A stretch of DNA of 42,479 nucleotides from Clostridiales bacterium. Lineage in GTDB: Bacteria; Bacillota; Clostridia; Oscillospirales; Oscillospiraceae. Both the position numbers and the translations under genes were made by a program. Where the stretch lies: assembly GCA_022768185.1 (NCBI GenBank), contig JALEMS010000038.1, forward strand, positions 1 to 42,479, written 5' to 3'. The notes beneath the pieces were generated by a model. The model was not told the DNA's origin. It did not search any database and saw only the letters and a list, made by a program, of their open reading frames with translations. Shown in pieces: positions 33,952 through 41,234 of the stretch (position 1 is the first letter of the stretch; every line of letters begins with the position of its first letter).

Positions 33952-33984
33952 TCAGGCCCGCCATCGTCTGGCGTTACGCTTCAC
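33952..33984 (-). CDS. Possible 10-residue leader peptide with one Trp codon
   Basis: Downstream of the T-box terminator, AAGGAGG (33991-33997) is followed after six bases by GTG and a ten-codon frame MKRNARRWRA ending in TGA. It contains a single TGG codon. A perfect palindrome GGCCGCAGCTGCGGCC (33928-33943) follows nine bases later. The arrangement resembles a translated leader for a second Trp-dependent control, but it is very short and may be chance. Confidence 0.35.
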   Translation of the reverse strand: MKRNARRWRA

Positions 33985-34012
33985 GGTGCGCCTCCTTTTC
34001 CATATACATAGA

Positions 34013-34281
34013 AAAAAGCCCCGTCCCAACAACATGGGACAAGACTTACATCCTGCGGTGCCACCCAAATTGACGCAAAAGCGCCCGCTTGTTTCGCGTA
34101 CTGCATACGCGCCGTGCTGATAACGGGTACGGCCCCCGGCAGCCGCTACTGAGCTTGACGCCGTTCACTCTGCCCTCACAAGTCCATTCACCGAACGGTT
34201 CCTGCCGTGATCCCACCACCCACGGCTCTCTGAGCGGACGCCTCTTTCGGTTACTTCTCTTGCTCAACGGTTTTGCTTGAT
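34013..34281 (-). ncRNA. T-box riboswitch, tryptophan specific
   Basis: The leader senses uncharged tRNA-Trp and allows read-through into trpXYZ. On the minus strand: Stem I with AGAGAG bulge and apical CCGTG-GGTGGTGGGAT-CACGG; specifier context GGTGAA-TGG-ACTT, so the specifier codon is UGG at 34184-34186; the T-box GGGTGGCACCGC (34055-34066) forming the antiterminator; and the terminator GTCCCA-TGTTGT-TGGGAC followed by GGGGCTTTTTT. The variable base of the T-box bulge is C, which would pair with discriminator G73, the base in bacterial tRNA-Trp. Confidence 0.95.
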
Positions 34282-34287
34282 AGTCGC

Positions 34288-34316
34288 ATTATACGCATCT
34301 GCTCCGCGCTTGTCAA
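34288..34316 (-). promoter_or_regulatory. Consensus promoter of the trp operon
   Basis: Perfect TTGACA (34311-34316), 17-base spacer, perfect TATAAT (34288-34293) on the minus strand. With such a promoter, control must lie in the T-box. Confidence 0.9.
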
Positions 34317-34340
34317 GCGCGAATTTCAAAAAATTCGCGC
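34317..34340 (-). repeat. 10-bp inverted repeat adjoining the trp promoter
   Basis: GCGCGAATTT / AAATTCGCGC with a 4-base centre, abutting the -35 box. Its T-run also serves as U-tract for the terminator hairpin of the upstream phosphatase gene; an operator role is possible. Confidence 0.6.
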
Positions 34341-34343
34341 GCC

Positions 34344-34369
34344 CCGCCGCCCCGGGGAAGGGGCGGCGG
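34344..34369 (-). terminator. Terminator after the HAD phosphatase gene
   Basis: CCGCCGCCCC / GGGGCGGCGG (34344-34353 / 34360-34369) immediately after the stop codon, with TTTTTT about 15 bases further on the minus strand. Confidence 0.65.
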
Positions 34370-34370
34370 C

Positions 34371-35018
34371 TCACAGCAGCAGCGGCAGCAGGTCTTCGGG
34401 GGTGTCGGCGATGAAGTCTGCTCCGGTACGCTGCAGCTCGCCCGGCTCGGCATAGCCGTAGCCGGCGCCGATGCAGGCGATGCCGGCCTCGTGCGCGCCG
34501 TTGACGTCGTAAAACCGGTCGCCAACCAGAACCGCGCGGCCGCACTGCTCCGGCGTGACGCCCAGACGGCGCAGCGCCTCCCGCACGACCTCGGCCTTGC
34601 GGCCGAAGCTGCCGTCGAGCTGCGCGCCGACCAGCACGTCAAATGCGTCGAGCACGCCGAAGCGTTCGAGCAGCAGGCGCACGAAGACCTCCGGCTTGGA
34701 GGAGGCGACGGCCAGCCTGCGGCCCGCGCCGTGCAGCGTGCGCAGCACCGTGTCGACGCCGGGGTACAGGCAGCTTTCATACACGCCGGTCTCCCGGTAC
34801 CGCTCGCGGTATTTCTCCACGGCGCGGGCGGCAAGCTCCGGCGACATGCCGTATTTTTGCTGAAACATGTCGGCCAGCGGGGGGCCGCAGAAGCAGTACA
34901 GCTCCGAAAGCTCCGCCTCGATGCCCTGATCGCGCAGCGCGTATTGCACGCATCTGGTGATGCCCTCGGCACTGTCGCTGATGGTTCCGTCAAAATCAAA
35001 CAGGATAAAATCAAACAT
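34371..35018 (-). CDS. HAD-superfamily phosphatase (phosphoglycolate phosphatase-like)
   Basis: Small-molecule phosphatase of the Gph/PgmB-like HAD group (215 residues). Motif I FDFDGTISDS carries the nucleophilic Asp, motif II is AVASSKPE, Lys of motif III lies in FGRKAEVV, and motif IV is LVGDRFYDVNGA. A helical cap follows motif I. The ATG at 35018 is taken because the family begins right there (MFDFILFDFDGT) and overlaps the end of the dnaI-like gene by 8 bases (ATGTTTGA). Substrate not determinable; phosphoglycolate or pyrophosphate are the usual ones. Confidence 0.92.
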   Translation of the reverse strand: MFDFILFDFDGTISDSAEGITRCVQYALRDQGIEAELSELYCFCGPPLADMFQQKYGMSPELAARAVEKYRERYRETGVYESCLYPGVDTVLRTLHGAGRRLAVASSKPEVFVRLLLERFGVLDAFDVLVGAQLDGSFGRKAEVVREALRRLGVTPEQCGRAVLVGDRFYDVNGAHEAGIACIGAGYGYAEPGELQRTGADFIADTPEDLLPLLL

Positions 35019-36027
35019 AATCGGTCTCCGTGCCCGGTCCGTGACGTTCCGGCAGCTGCCGGATGTCCCGGCCCACAAAGGGCAGCTCGATGAATTCGCC
35101 CTCCAGCCGCGAGGCCACCTGTGTGCCGCAGCGGCGGCGCAGCTCCTCGGCGGAGAGGTTGGTGCTGATGATGGTGGGCAGGTGGGAAAGCAGGCGCGTG
35201 TTTACCAGCGTATACAGCGCGGAATAGGCAAAGCTCGTGGGCATCTCGGTGCCGAGATCGTCAAGAATCATCAGGTCGCACCGCAGCATGCGCCGCACGC
35301 GCGAGGCGGCCTCTTCGCCTGCGGCGGTGTCGCGCGCAAACTTCTGTGTCTCGAAGGCGTCCAGCGCCGAGACGGCGGTGTCGTACACGACGGAAAAGCC
35401 CTGCCGCTGTACCTGCCCGGCAATGCAGGCCGACAGATAGGTCTTGCCGAGCCCCGGACCGCCGCGGAACAGCAGGTTCGGCGCAGCGGCGGAAAAATTC
35501 CGGGCATACGCCCGGCAGGTGAGAAACACCAGCTCCATCTGCGCGCGCGCCGAGCCGCCGTCCTCGCCCGGCGTATCCGGATAGAGGTCGAGCCGGAAGC
35601 GCTCGAAGCTGGCTCCGCCGAGGTCGAGCAGGCTGGAAAGGTCTGCCTTGGCCGCCTGGTCGTACAGCGCCAGCAGGCATTGGCAGGGCCGGCCGTCCAC
35701 AAAGCCGGTGTCGCGGCAGCGGGCGCAGCTGTAGATCTCGTCGATGTAGTCTGCGGGATAGCCGTTTGCGGTCAGCAGCTCGGTGCGGCGCTGCTGGAGG
35801 GCAAGGCTCTGCTGCTCGGCCTGTTTTGCCGCCTGCTCTGCGCCGGGACGCAGCGCCGCCGACAGCAGCTGCGCCATGACCGAACGCAGCGCGCGCTCGC
35901 ACTGCGCCGTCTCCGGCACGCGGGCATAGACCTGCCTGCGGCGGGCCTCCAGCGTCTCCTCGTTGTGCTGTTTGATCGCGGCCAGACGCTCGCGCGCCTG
36001 GGCCAGCAGTTTTCCGTCCAGTGGCAT
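35011..36027 (-). CDS. dnaI: DnaI/DnaC-like helicase loader
   Basis: AAA+ ATPase of 338 residues that loads the replicative helicase during initiation or restart. The N-terminal part (1-110) is helical and contains a Cys-rich zinc site CARCRDTGFVDGRPCQC, as in Firmicute DnaI; the ATPase has Walker A RGGPGLGKTYL, Walker B LMILDDLGTE, and sensor STNLS. The neighbouring dnaD-like gene lies four bases upstream, consistent with a primosome unit. Coupled to the HAD gene. Confidence 0.92.
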   Translation of the reverse strand: MPLDGKLLAQARERLAAIKQHNEETLEARRRQVYARVPETAQCERALRSVMAQLLSAALRPGAEQAAKQAEQQSLALQQRRTELLTANGYPADYIDEIYSCARCRDTGFVDGRPCQCLLALYDQAAKADLSSLLDLGGASFERFRLDLYPDTPGEDGGSARAQMELVFLTCRAYARNFSAAAPNLLFRGGPGLGKTYLSACIAGQVQRQGFSVVYDTAVSALDAFETQKFARDTAAGEEAASRVRRMLRCDLMILDDLGTEMPTSFAYSALYTLVNTRLLSHLPTIISTNLSAEELRRRCGTQVASRLEGEFIELPFVGRDIRQLPERHGPGTETDYV

Positions 36028-36031
36028 AGTC

Positions 36032-36967
36032 TCACCCGTTCTTCAGTCGGTCGTAAAGCCGGCGCAGCCGCTGTATGTCCTCGCCGCTGGCGGCGGGCTG
36101 GCCTCCCTGCGCCGGGCGTGCAGCGGCGGTGCGCCGGGCGTCGCCGGATTCGATCTGCTCCGGCGTATGCAGGCCCTTTTCGTCCCAGCGGCGCAGGATG
36201 CCGTTCATATAGCTCCAGGAGAGCGCGCCCTTCTGCAGCACGGTGCGGTCGTAGGCGATGGCGATGGACTCGGGCGGGAAGCCCTGCTCGAGCCAGCCTG
36301 TGATGTACCGTGTTTCCGAGGGGGACAGCGCCCGGTCGCACAGGCCCAGCAGCTGCCGGGTGCGCGCAAGCTCCGTTTTCTGCTCGGCCAGATGCTGGAT
36401 GTGCGCTTCCGCCTGTTCAAGCGTGGTGATCTCGCGGTTGACCCAATCGAAGGCTTCCTTCTCGATGCTGCGGATGGCCGGCAGGCGGCCCGGACCGTAT
36501 TTCTCCCGATAACGCGAAACGCAGTGGTGCACCAGCAGAAAGATGACCTCCGGCGGCATGCCGAGATAATCGAAGATGCCGAAGAGCGTTTTCGTCTCCT
36601 GCGTGGAGAGACGGCGGCCGTAGATGCGGGCGGTCTCGTCCAGCACGGCGGCAAAGCCGCGATCCTGCTGCGCGCGGGCGCAGATCTCCTCGACGGGGTA
36701 TTCCGGCAGTTCGTCGGCCGGGGGAAGCTTTTCAGCCTGCTGCAGCAGACCGAGCCGGCGCAGCGTGTCGAGCGCACGCGCAAAATCCTGTGCCGACAGG
36801 CCGAGCGTGTCGGCCGCGGCCTGGGCGGGAAGCGTGCCGCCGCTGCGCAGCAGGAACAGGTACAGCAGCGCCGCGCTGCCGTCCCGGGCGGATATGAGCT
36901 TGTCTGCGTCTGCCGCGGCGAGCGAAAGCCCGCCGGAATCGGCCAGCCGGTATCGTTTGTTTTCCAT
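36032..36967 (-). CDS. dnaD: DnaD-domain primosome protein
   Basis: DnaD/DnaB-type primosomal protein (311 residues), which in low-GC Gram-positives remodels DNA and recruits the helicase loader. A winged-helix-like N-terminal part (about 30-95) is followed by two DnaB_2/DnaD repeats, one around 135-210 (LFGIFDYLGMPPEVIFLLVHH) and one around 220-280 ending in the YxxxIL-type signature SYMNGILRRWDEKGL. The ATG at 36967 has AAAGGA six bases upstream. Shares a divergent promoter region with the U32 gene. Confidence 0.9.
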   Translation of the reverse strand: MENKRYRLADSGGLSLAAADADKLISARDGSAALLYLFLLRSGGTLPAQAAADTLGLSAQDFARALDTLRRLGLLQQAEKLPPADELPEYPVEEICARAQQDRGFAAVLDETARIYGRRLSTQETKTLFGIFDYLGMPPEVIFLLVHHCVSRYREKYGPGRLPAIRSIEKEAFDWVNREITTLEQAEAHIQHLAEQKTELARTRQLLGLCDRALSPSETRYITGWLEQGFPPESIAIAYDRTVLQKGALSWSYMNGILRRWDEKGLHTPEQIESGDARRTAAARPAQGGQPAASGEDIQRLRRLYDRLKNG

Positions 36968-37070
36968 CTGAAGTCCTTTTTCTGTGCCGGCCTTCGCTGC
37001 GGGCCGGCTGTGAAAGCGGGGAAGGCCCCTCCGGTCATACCGGCGGGGCGGCGTTTCCTGCATGCCAGCT

Positions 37071-37121
37071 ATTATAACACACAAAATGCTCTTGAAGCAA
37101 GAGGGACAGGTGTGTTATACT
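37071..37121. promoter_or_regulatory. Overlapping divergent promoters dnaD / U32
   Basis: Minus strand: TTGCTT (37095-37100), 18-base spacer, perfect TATAAT (37071-37076) for dnaD. Plus strand: TTGAAG (37092-37097), 18-base spacer, TATACT (37116-37121) for the U32 gene. The two -35 boxes share bases, so the promoters should compete. Confidence 0.6.
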
Positions 37122-37200
37122 GCTATAATAAGTGACAATAAGCTGCCGACGGAGCCGATCCGGCTACCGCGTTTTCTATAGATGCAGGGGAATTTGTTTC

Positions 37201-39294
37201 ATGTTTGAGATCATCACGCGCGCCGTCAGCGCCGAGGCCGCGATTTATGCGGTGCAGGCCGGGGCGGACGCCGTTTATTTTTCCACGGAGGACTGTGCTC
37301 CGCGTACCGGAAAGCCGTCCCTTACGGCAGACGAGCTGCCGCTGGTGCTGCGGTACTGCCGTGTTCGCGGCTGCCGGGTGTACGCAGAACTGGACGTGCT
37401 TGCCTCCGACCTGGAACTGCCCGCCGCCGCGGCGCAGGCCGAGAAGCTCTGCCGCATGGGCGTGCAGGGTCTCATTGTACACGATTTGGGCCTGGCGTGT
37501 GTGCTTCGGCGCACGCTGCCGGACATTCCGCTCATTGCCGGCCTGCGGCTTGACCTTCACAGCACGGCAGGCGCGCTGGCTGCTGCGGAGATGGGCTTTT
37601 CATACATCCTGCTGGCGCCGGAACTGAGCCTGGACGAGATCGCGCGCATTGCCGGGCGGGTACCCGTGCCGGTGCTGGTGCTGGGGCAGGGACCGTCCTG
37701 CATTGCCCATCGGGGGCAGTGTCTGCTCAGCGCGCTCTCCGGCTCGGGGCGCGACAGCTGCGGCCGCTGCGCCCGTCCGTGCCGCGAGAAGCTGAGCATG
37801 GGCATGCTGTCGCCGGAATATCCGCTGGCCCAGAAGGATCTGTGTCTGGCCGGGCGCATCCCGCAGCTGAAGCAGGCGGGCGTGTCGGGCGTGCTGCTCG
37901 ACGGGATCGACCCGCTGTATCCGGAGCTGGCCGGGCGGCTGACGCAGCTGTATGCCCTGACCGGGCACAGCGGCCGACATGTGCTGCCGGACGAGATCGC
38001 GCAGCTGCAGCGGCAGCTGTACCCCGGCGGGCTGACGCACGGCTGGATCGACGGGGAGGCGGGGGCCGATTCGTTCGGCCTGCCGCAGCCGCTGGAACGG
38101 GAGGGCCGTGCGGCTCTGTCGCAGGTCCGGAGAGCGCTTGCCAACGAGGAGCTGCGCCGTGTGCCGGTGGAGTTTGCCGCCGTGGGGCGACAGACCGAGC
38201 TGGAGCTGGCTGTGCGCGACGCGGACGGGCATCAGGCTGTCGTGCGCGTGCATGCCGGCGTCGACCCCATCGGCGCGGGCGTCAGCCGGGCGGCGGTGGA
38301 GGACCGGCTGCAGCGCACGGCCGGCACGCCGTACCACTGCTCCGGCGTGCAGACGGCCCGGCTGGAGCATATCACGGTGCTGGAGGAGCAGCTTGACGAG
38401 GGCCGGCGCAGCCTGCTGGCCGCGCTCACCGAGCAGCGCAGCGTGCCGCCGGCCGTGCGGGTGCGCCCGATGCCGTCGCCGCCGCCCGTGCGCGGGCAGG
38501 CGGAGCCGCCGGTGATGACGGTGCAGGTGCGCTCGGCAGAGCAGCTCACGCCGGAGCTGGCTGCGCTCTGCCCGGCACTGGTGTATGTGCCGCTGGAGGA
38601 GCTGAGCGAGCATTTCGGCGCGGTCGGACCGTTTCTGGACGCCGGAGTGCGTGTGGCGGCGGTCCTGCCGCGCGCAATGACCGACGGGGAAATGCCGGAG
38701 GTGGCCCGCCTGTTGCGCAAGCTGCGCAGTCTCGGCGTGGACGAGGTGCTTGCCGGCAATCTTGGCCACATTGCGCCGGCGCGCATTGCCGGGTTCCGCA
38801 TCCACGGGGACTTCGGCCTGAACCTGGCCAGTTGGCCTGCCGTACAGCTGATGCGGGAGGCACAGCTGGAAACGGTGACGGCCAGCCTTGAGCTGAGTCT
38901 GACGGCCGTTGCCGCCATGGCGAAGCCGGTGGGGCTGGAGCTGATTGTCTATGGCCGCGTTCCGGTGATGCTGACGGATCACTGCCTCATCAAGATGGCC
39001 TCCGGCGGCCGATGCGTCTGTCAGAAGGGGCACACCCTGCGCGACCGGAAGGGCGGCGTGTATCCCGTGCTGCGCGAGTTCGGCTGCCGCAACGAGATCC
39101 TGGCCCGGGACAAGCTGTTTCTGGGCGACCGGCGGGCCGACTGGGAGCACATCGGCCTGTGGGGCGCGCGGCTGTATTTTACGACGGAAAGTCCGCGGGA
39201 GTGCGTCGAGGTTACCCGCGCCTTCTGCGGGCAGACGGCCTATGTGCCGAACAACATTTCGCGCGGACTGTATGATAAAGGAGCAGGCATATGA
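37201..39294 (+). CDS. U32-family peptidase-like protein (RlhA/YdcP-type)
   Basis: Member of the U32 family (697 residues), now linked mainly to tRNA and rRNA hydroxylation (RlhA makes 5-hydroxycytidine in 23S rRNA). The N-terminal TIM-barrel part (FEIITRAVSAEAAIYAVQAGADAVYF) and the conserved Cys block (HRGQCLLSALSGSGRDSCG then RCARPCREKL, about 180-205) are clear. A middle DUF3656-like segment and a second barrel-like part (from about 440) with further Cys (GGRCVCQKGH) follow, the long architecture. The ATG at 37201 is used; in-frame codons upstream look untranslated. ATGA overlap with maf. Confidence 0.9.
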   Translation: MFEIITRAVSAEAAIYAVQAGADAVYFSTEDCAPRTGKPSLTADELPLVLRYCRVRGCRVYAELDVLASDLELPAAAAQAEKLCRMGVQGLIVHDLGLACVLRRTLPDIPLIAGLRLDLHSTAGALAAAEMGFSYILLAPELSLDEIARIAGRVPVPVLVLGQGPSCIAHRGQCLLSALSGSGRDSCGRCARPCREKLSMGMLSPEYPLAQKDLCLAGRIPQLKQAGVSGVLLDGIDPLYPELAGRLTQLYALTGHSGRHVLPDEIAQLQRQLYPGGLTHGWIDGEAGADSFGLPQPLEREGRAALSQVRRALANEELRRVPVEFAAVGRQTELELAVRDADGHQAVVRVHAGVDPIGAGVSRAAVEDRLQRTAGTPYHCSGVQTARLEHITVLEEQLDEGRRSLLAALTEQRSVPPAVRVRPMPSPPPVRGQAEPPVMTVQVRSAEQLTPELAALCPALVYVPLEELSEHFGAVGPFLDAGVRVAAVLPRAMTDGEMPEVARLLRKLRSLGVDEVLAGNLGHIAPARIAGFRIHGDFGLNLASWPAVQLMREAQLETVTASLELSLTAVAAMAKPVGLELIVYGRVPVMLTDHCLIKMASGGRCVCQKGHTLRDRKGGVYPVLREFGCRNEILARDKLFLGDRRADWEHIGLWGARLYFTTESPRECVEVTRAFCGQTAYVPNNISRGLYDKGAGI

Positions 39295-39857
39295 AGTTGA
39301 TTCTTGCTTCCGGCTCGCCGCGGCGGCGGGAGCTGCTGACGATGCTGGGCGCACAGTTTGAAACCATCCCGGCCCGGGGAGAGGAGCGCGCGGACCCGTC
39401 GCTTGCGCCGCCGCAGCTGGTGGAGCAGCTGGCGCTGGCCAAGGCGCGCGAGGTGGCGCGCATGCATCCGGATGCGGTGGTCATCGGTGCGGACACGGTG
39501 GTGAGCGCCGACGGCGCGGTGCTGGGAAAGCCCCATTCCCGGGAGGAGGCCGCAGCCATGCTGCGCGGCCTGTCCGGCAGAACGCACAGCGTGTTCACCG
39601 GGCTGGCCGTGCTGTCCCCGGAGGGGGAGCAGACCGGCTGGGAGGAAACGCGCGTGACCTTCTGCCCGCTGTCCGACCGGGAGATCGAAGCTTACATCGA
39701 CACGGGAGAGCCGCTGGACAAGGCCGGCGCGTACGGCGCGCAGGGCATCGCGGCCCTGTTTGTTGAGCGCATGGAGGGCGACTTTTTCAACGTTGTGGGC
39801 CTGCCGCTGTGCCGGCTGGGCAAAATGCTAAAGATGGTGGGCGTGAGATTGCTTTGA
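39291..39857 (+). CDS. maf: Maf nucleotide pyrophosphatase
   Basis: Hydrolyses non-canonical or excess NTPs to NMP + PPi and in Bacillus affects septation. The 188-residue protein has the family start LILASGSPRRRELL, the catalytic ADTVV (Asp near residue 68), GKPHSREEA and DKAGAYGAQG. It overlaps the U32 gene (ATGA) and mreC (TTGA). The maf-mre neighbourhood is widely conserved in Firmicutes. Confidence 0.96.
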   Translation: MKLILASGSPRRRELLTMLGAQFETIPARGEERADPSLAPPQLVEQLALAKAREVARMHPDAVVIGADTVVSADGAVLGKPHSREEAAAMLRGLSGRTHSVFTGLAVLSPEGEQTGWEETRVTFCPLSDREIEAYIDTGEPLDKAGAYGAQGIAALFVERMEGDFFNVVGLPLCRLGKMLKMVGVRLL

Positions 39858-40699
39858 AAAACTATCTGAAAAGAAAAGGAATCCGGGTCGGCGTGGTCGT
39901 TCTGGTCGCGGCGATCCTGGTGGGTGCATGCACCCATGCGCACCGCGGCGGACAGGCCGGCGCGGCGCGCAATGCAGCCGCGAGCCTTTCCGGCCCGGTG
40001 CAGAAGGCGGCTACGGCGCTGACCGACTGGATGGAGCGCATCTATGCCAGCCGCTTCCGCTATGACCAGCTGGCCGAGGAAAACGAGGCGCTGCGCAGGC
40101 AGCTGAGTCAGGCGCAGGCCGACGCGCGCGAGGCCGCGGAGCTGCGCGAGGAAAACGAGCGGCTGCGCCAGCTTCTGGATTTGGCAGAAAAGCGCAGGGA
40201 CTTCACCTTCGAGGCGGTCAAGATTACCTCGCGCGGCTCGTCGAACTGGTCGTCCACCTTCACCATCAGCAAGGGCGAGGACTACGGTATTGAGGTCAAC
40301 GACTGCGTCGTGACCGAGACGGAGATGCTCGTCGGACAGGTGATCGAGGTGGGAGACACCTGGGCCACCGTGCGCACGCTGATCGATGTGGACTTCAACG
40401 CCGGTGCGTTCGTCGGCGAGGATCACCATGCCGGCATGCTTGTGGGCGGCTTTGCCCTGATGCAGAAGGGCTGCACGAGTCTGACGTATCTGTCCGAGGG
40501 CGCGCAGATGTTCGTGGGCGACACGGTGCTCACCTCCGGCAAGGGCGGGGCCTTCCCGTCCGGCATCGTGGTCGGTACGGTGACGGAGATCCTGGAGGAG
40601 GCCGGCGGCCAGAATTCCTACGGTGTGGTCAAGCCGTCGTGCGAGCTGGACACGCTCTCTCAGGTGTTCGTTATCAAGGACTTTCAGGTTGTGGAGTGA
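39854..40699 (+). CDS. mreC: Rod shape-determining protein MreC
   Basis: Bitopic membrane protein that scaffolds the elongation complex (281 residues). Lys-rich cytoplasmic start, one membrane helix (about 10-28), an extracellular coiled coil (about 60-110, rich in EENEALRRQ/LREENERLRQ) and the beta-rich MreC core with ITSRGSSNWSSTFTISKG, VGQVIEVG and GIVVGTVTEI. The start is TTG 39854, overlapping the maf stop; a GTG at 39809 would extend the protein deep into maf without hydrophobic logic. Confidence 0.93.
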   Translation: MKNYLKRKGIRVGVVVLVAAILVGACTHAHRGGQAGAARNAAASLSGPVQKAATALTDWMERIYASRFRYDQLAEENEALRRQLSQAQADAREAAELREENERLRQLLDLAEKRRDFTFEAVKITSRGSSNWSSTFTISKGEDYGIEVNDCVVTETEMLVGQVIEVGDTWATVRTLIDVDFNAGAFVGEDHHAGMLVGGFALMQKGCTSLTYLSEGAQMFVGDTVLTSGKGGAFPSGIVVGTVTEILEEAGGQNSYGVVKPSCELDTLSQVFVIKDFQVVE

Positions 40700-40705
40700 C
40701 GGCCG

Positions 40706-41215
40706 ATGATTGCGGATCTGTTTGACTTTTCCAGGCTGCGCCGCGCGCTGGTGTATGTGGTGTATCTGCTGCTCGTGCTGCTGCTGCAGAGCCTGCTGGG
40801 CTCGCGGCTGACGCTGCTGGGCGTGCACGCGCTGTTTTTGCCGGCCGCCGCGGTGGCGGTGGGGATGCTGGAGGACGGCGTGTGGGGCGGCCTGTTCGGG
40901 CTGGCGCTCGGCATTCTGGCCGACGCCGGCTTTACGGAGAATACGGTGCTCTTTACGGTGCTCTTTGCGCTGATCGGCTTTTTTTCCGGCTTTGCGGCTG
41001 CGTTTCTGGTCAATCGCCGGTTCTTCTCCTATCTGACCGTGAGCCTGGCGGCGCTGCTGATTACGGCGCTTTGCCAGATGCTCGGCGTGTGGGTATCCGA
41101 CGGCGTGTGCTGGAGTGCGCTGGGAACGGCAGCGCTGCAGACGCTGTGGTCGCTGCCGGCGGCGGCGCTCATCTACTTCCCGGCGCGGTATATCGCCGGG
41201 CGCGATTGGGAATGA
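40706..41215 (+). CDS. mreD: Rod shape-determining protein MreD
   Basis: Polytopic membrane protein of the elongasome (169 residues, five to six helices), working with MreC and the PBP2/RodA synthase. It follows mreC by six bases. ALFLPAAAVAVGMLEDGVWGG and GLALGILADA in the second and third helices fit the MreD family. Confidence 0.92.
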   Translation: MIADLFDFSRLRRALVYVVYLLLVLLLQSLLGSRLTLLGVHALFLPAAAVAVGMLEDGVWGGLFGLALGILADAGFTENTVLFTVLFALIGFFSGFAAAFLVNRRFFSYLTVSLAALLITALCQMLGVWVSDGVCWSALGTAALQTLWSLPAAALIYFPARYIAGRDWE

Positions 41216-41234
41216 TCTCCCCGGAAGGAATGGT

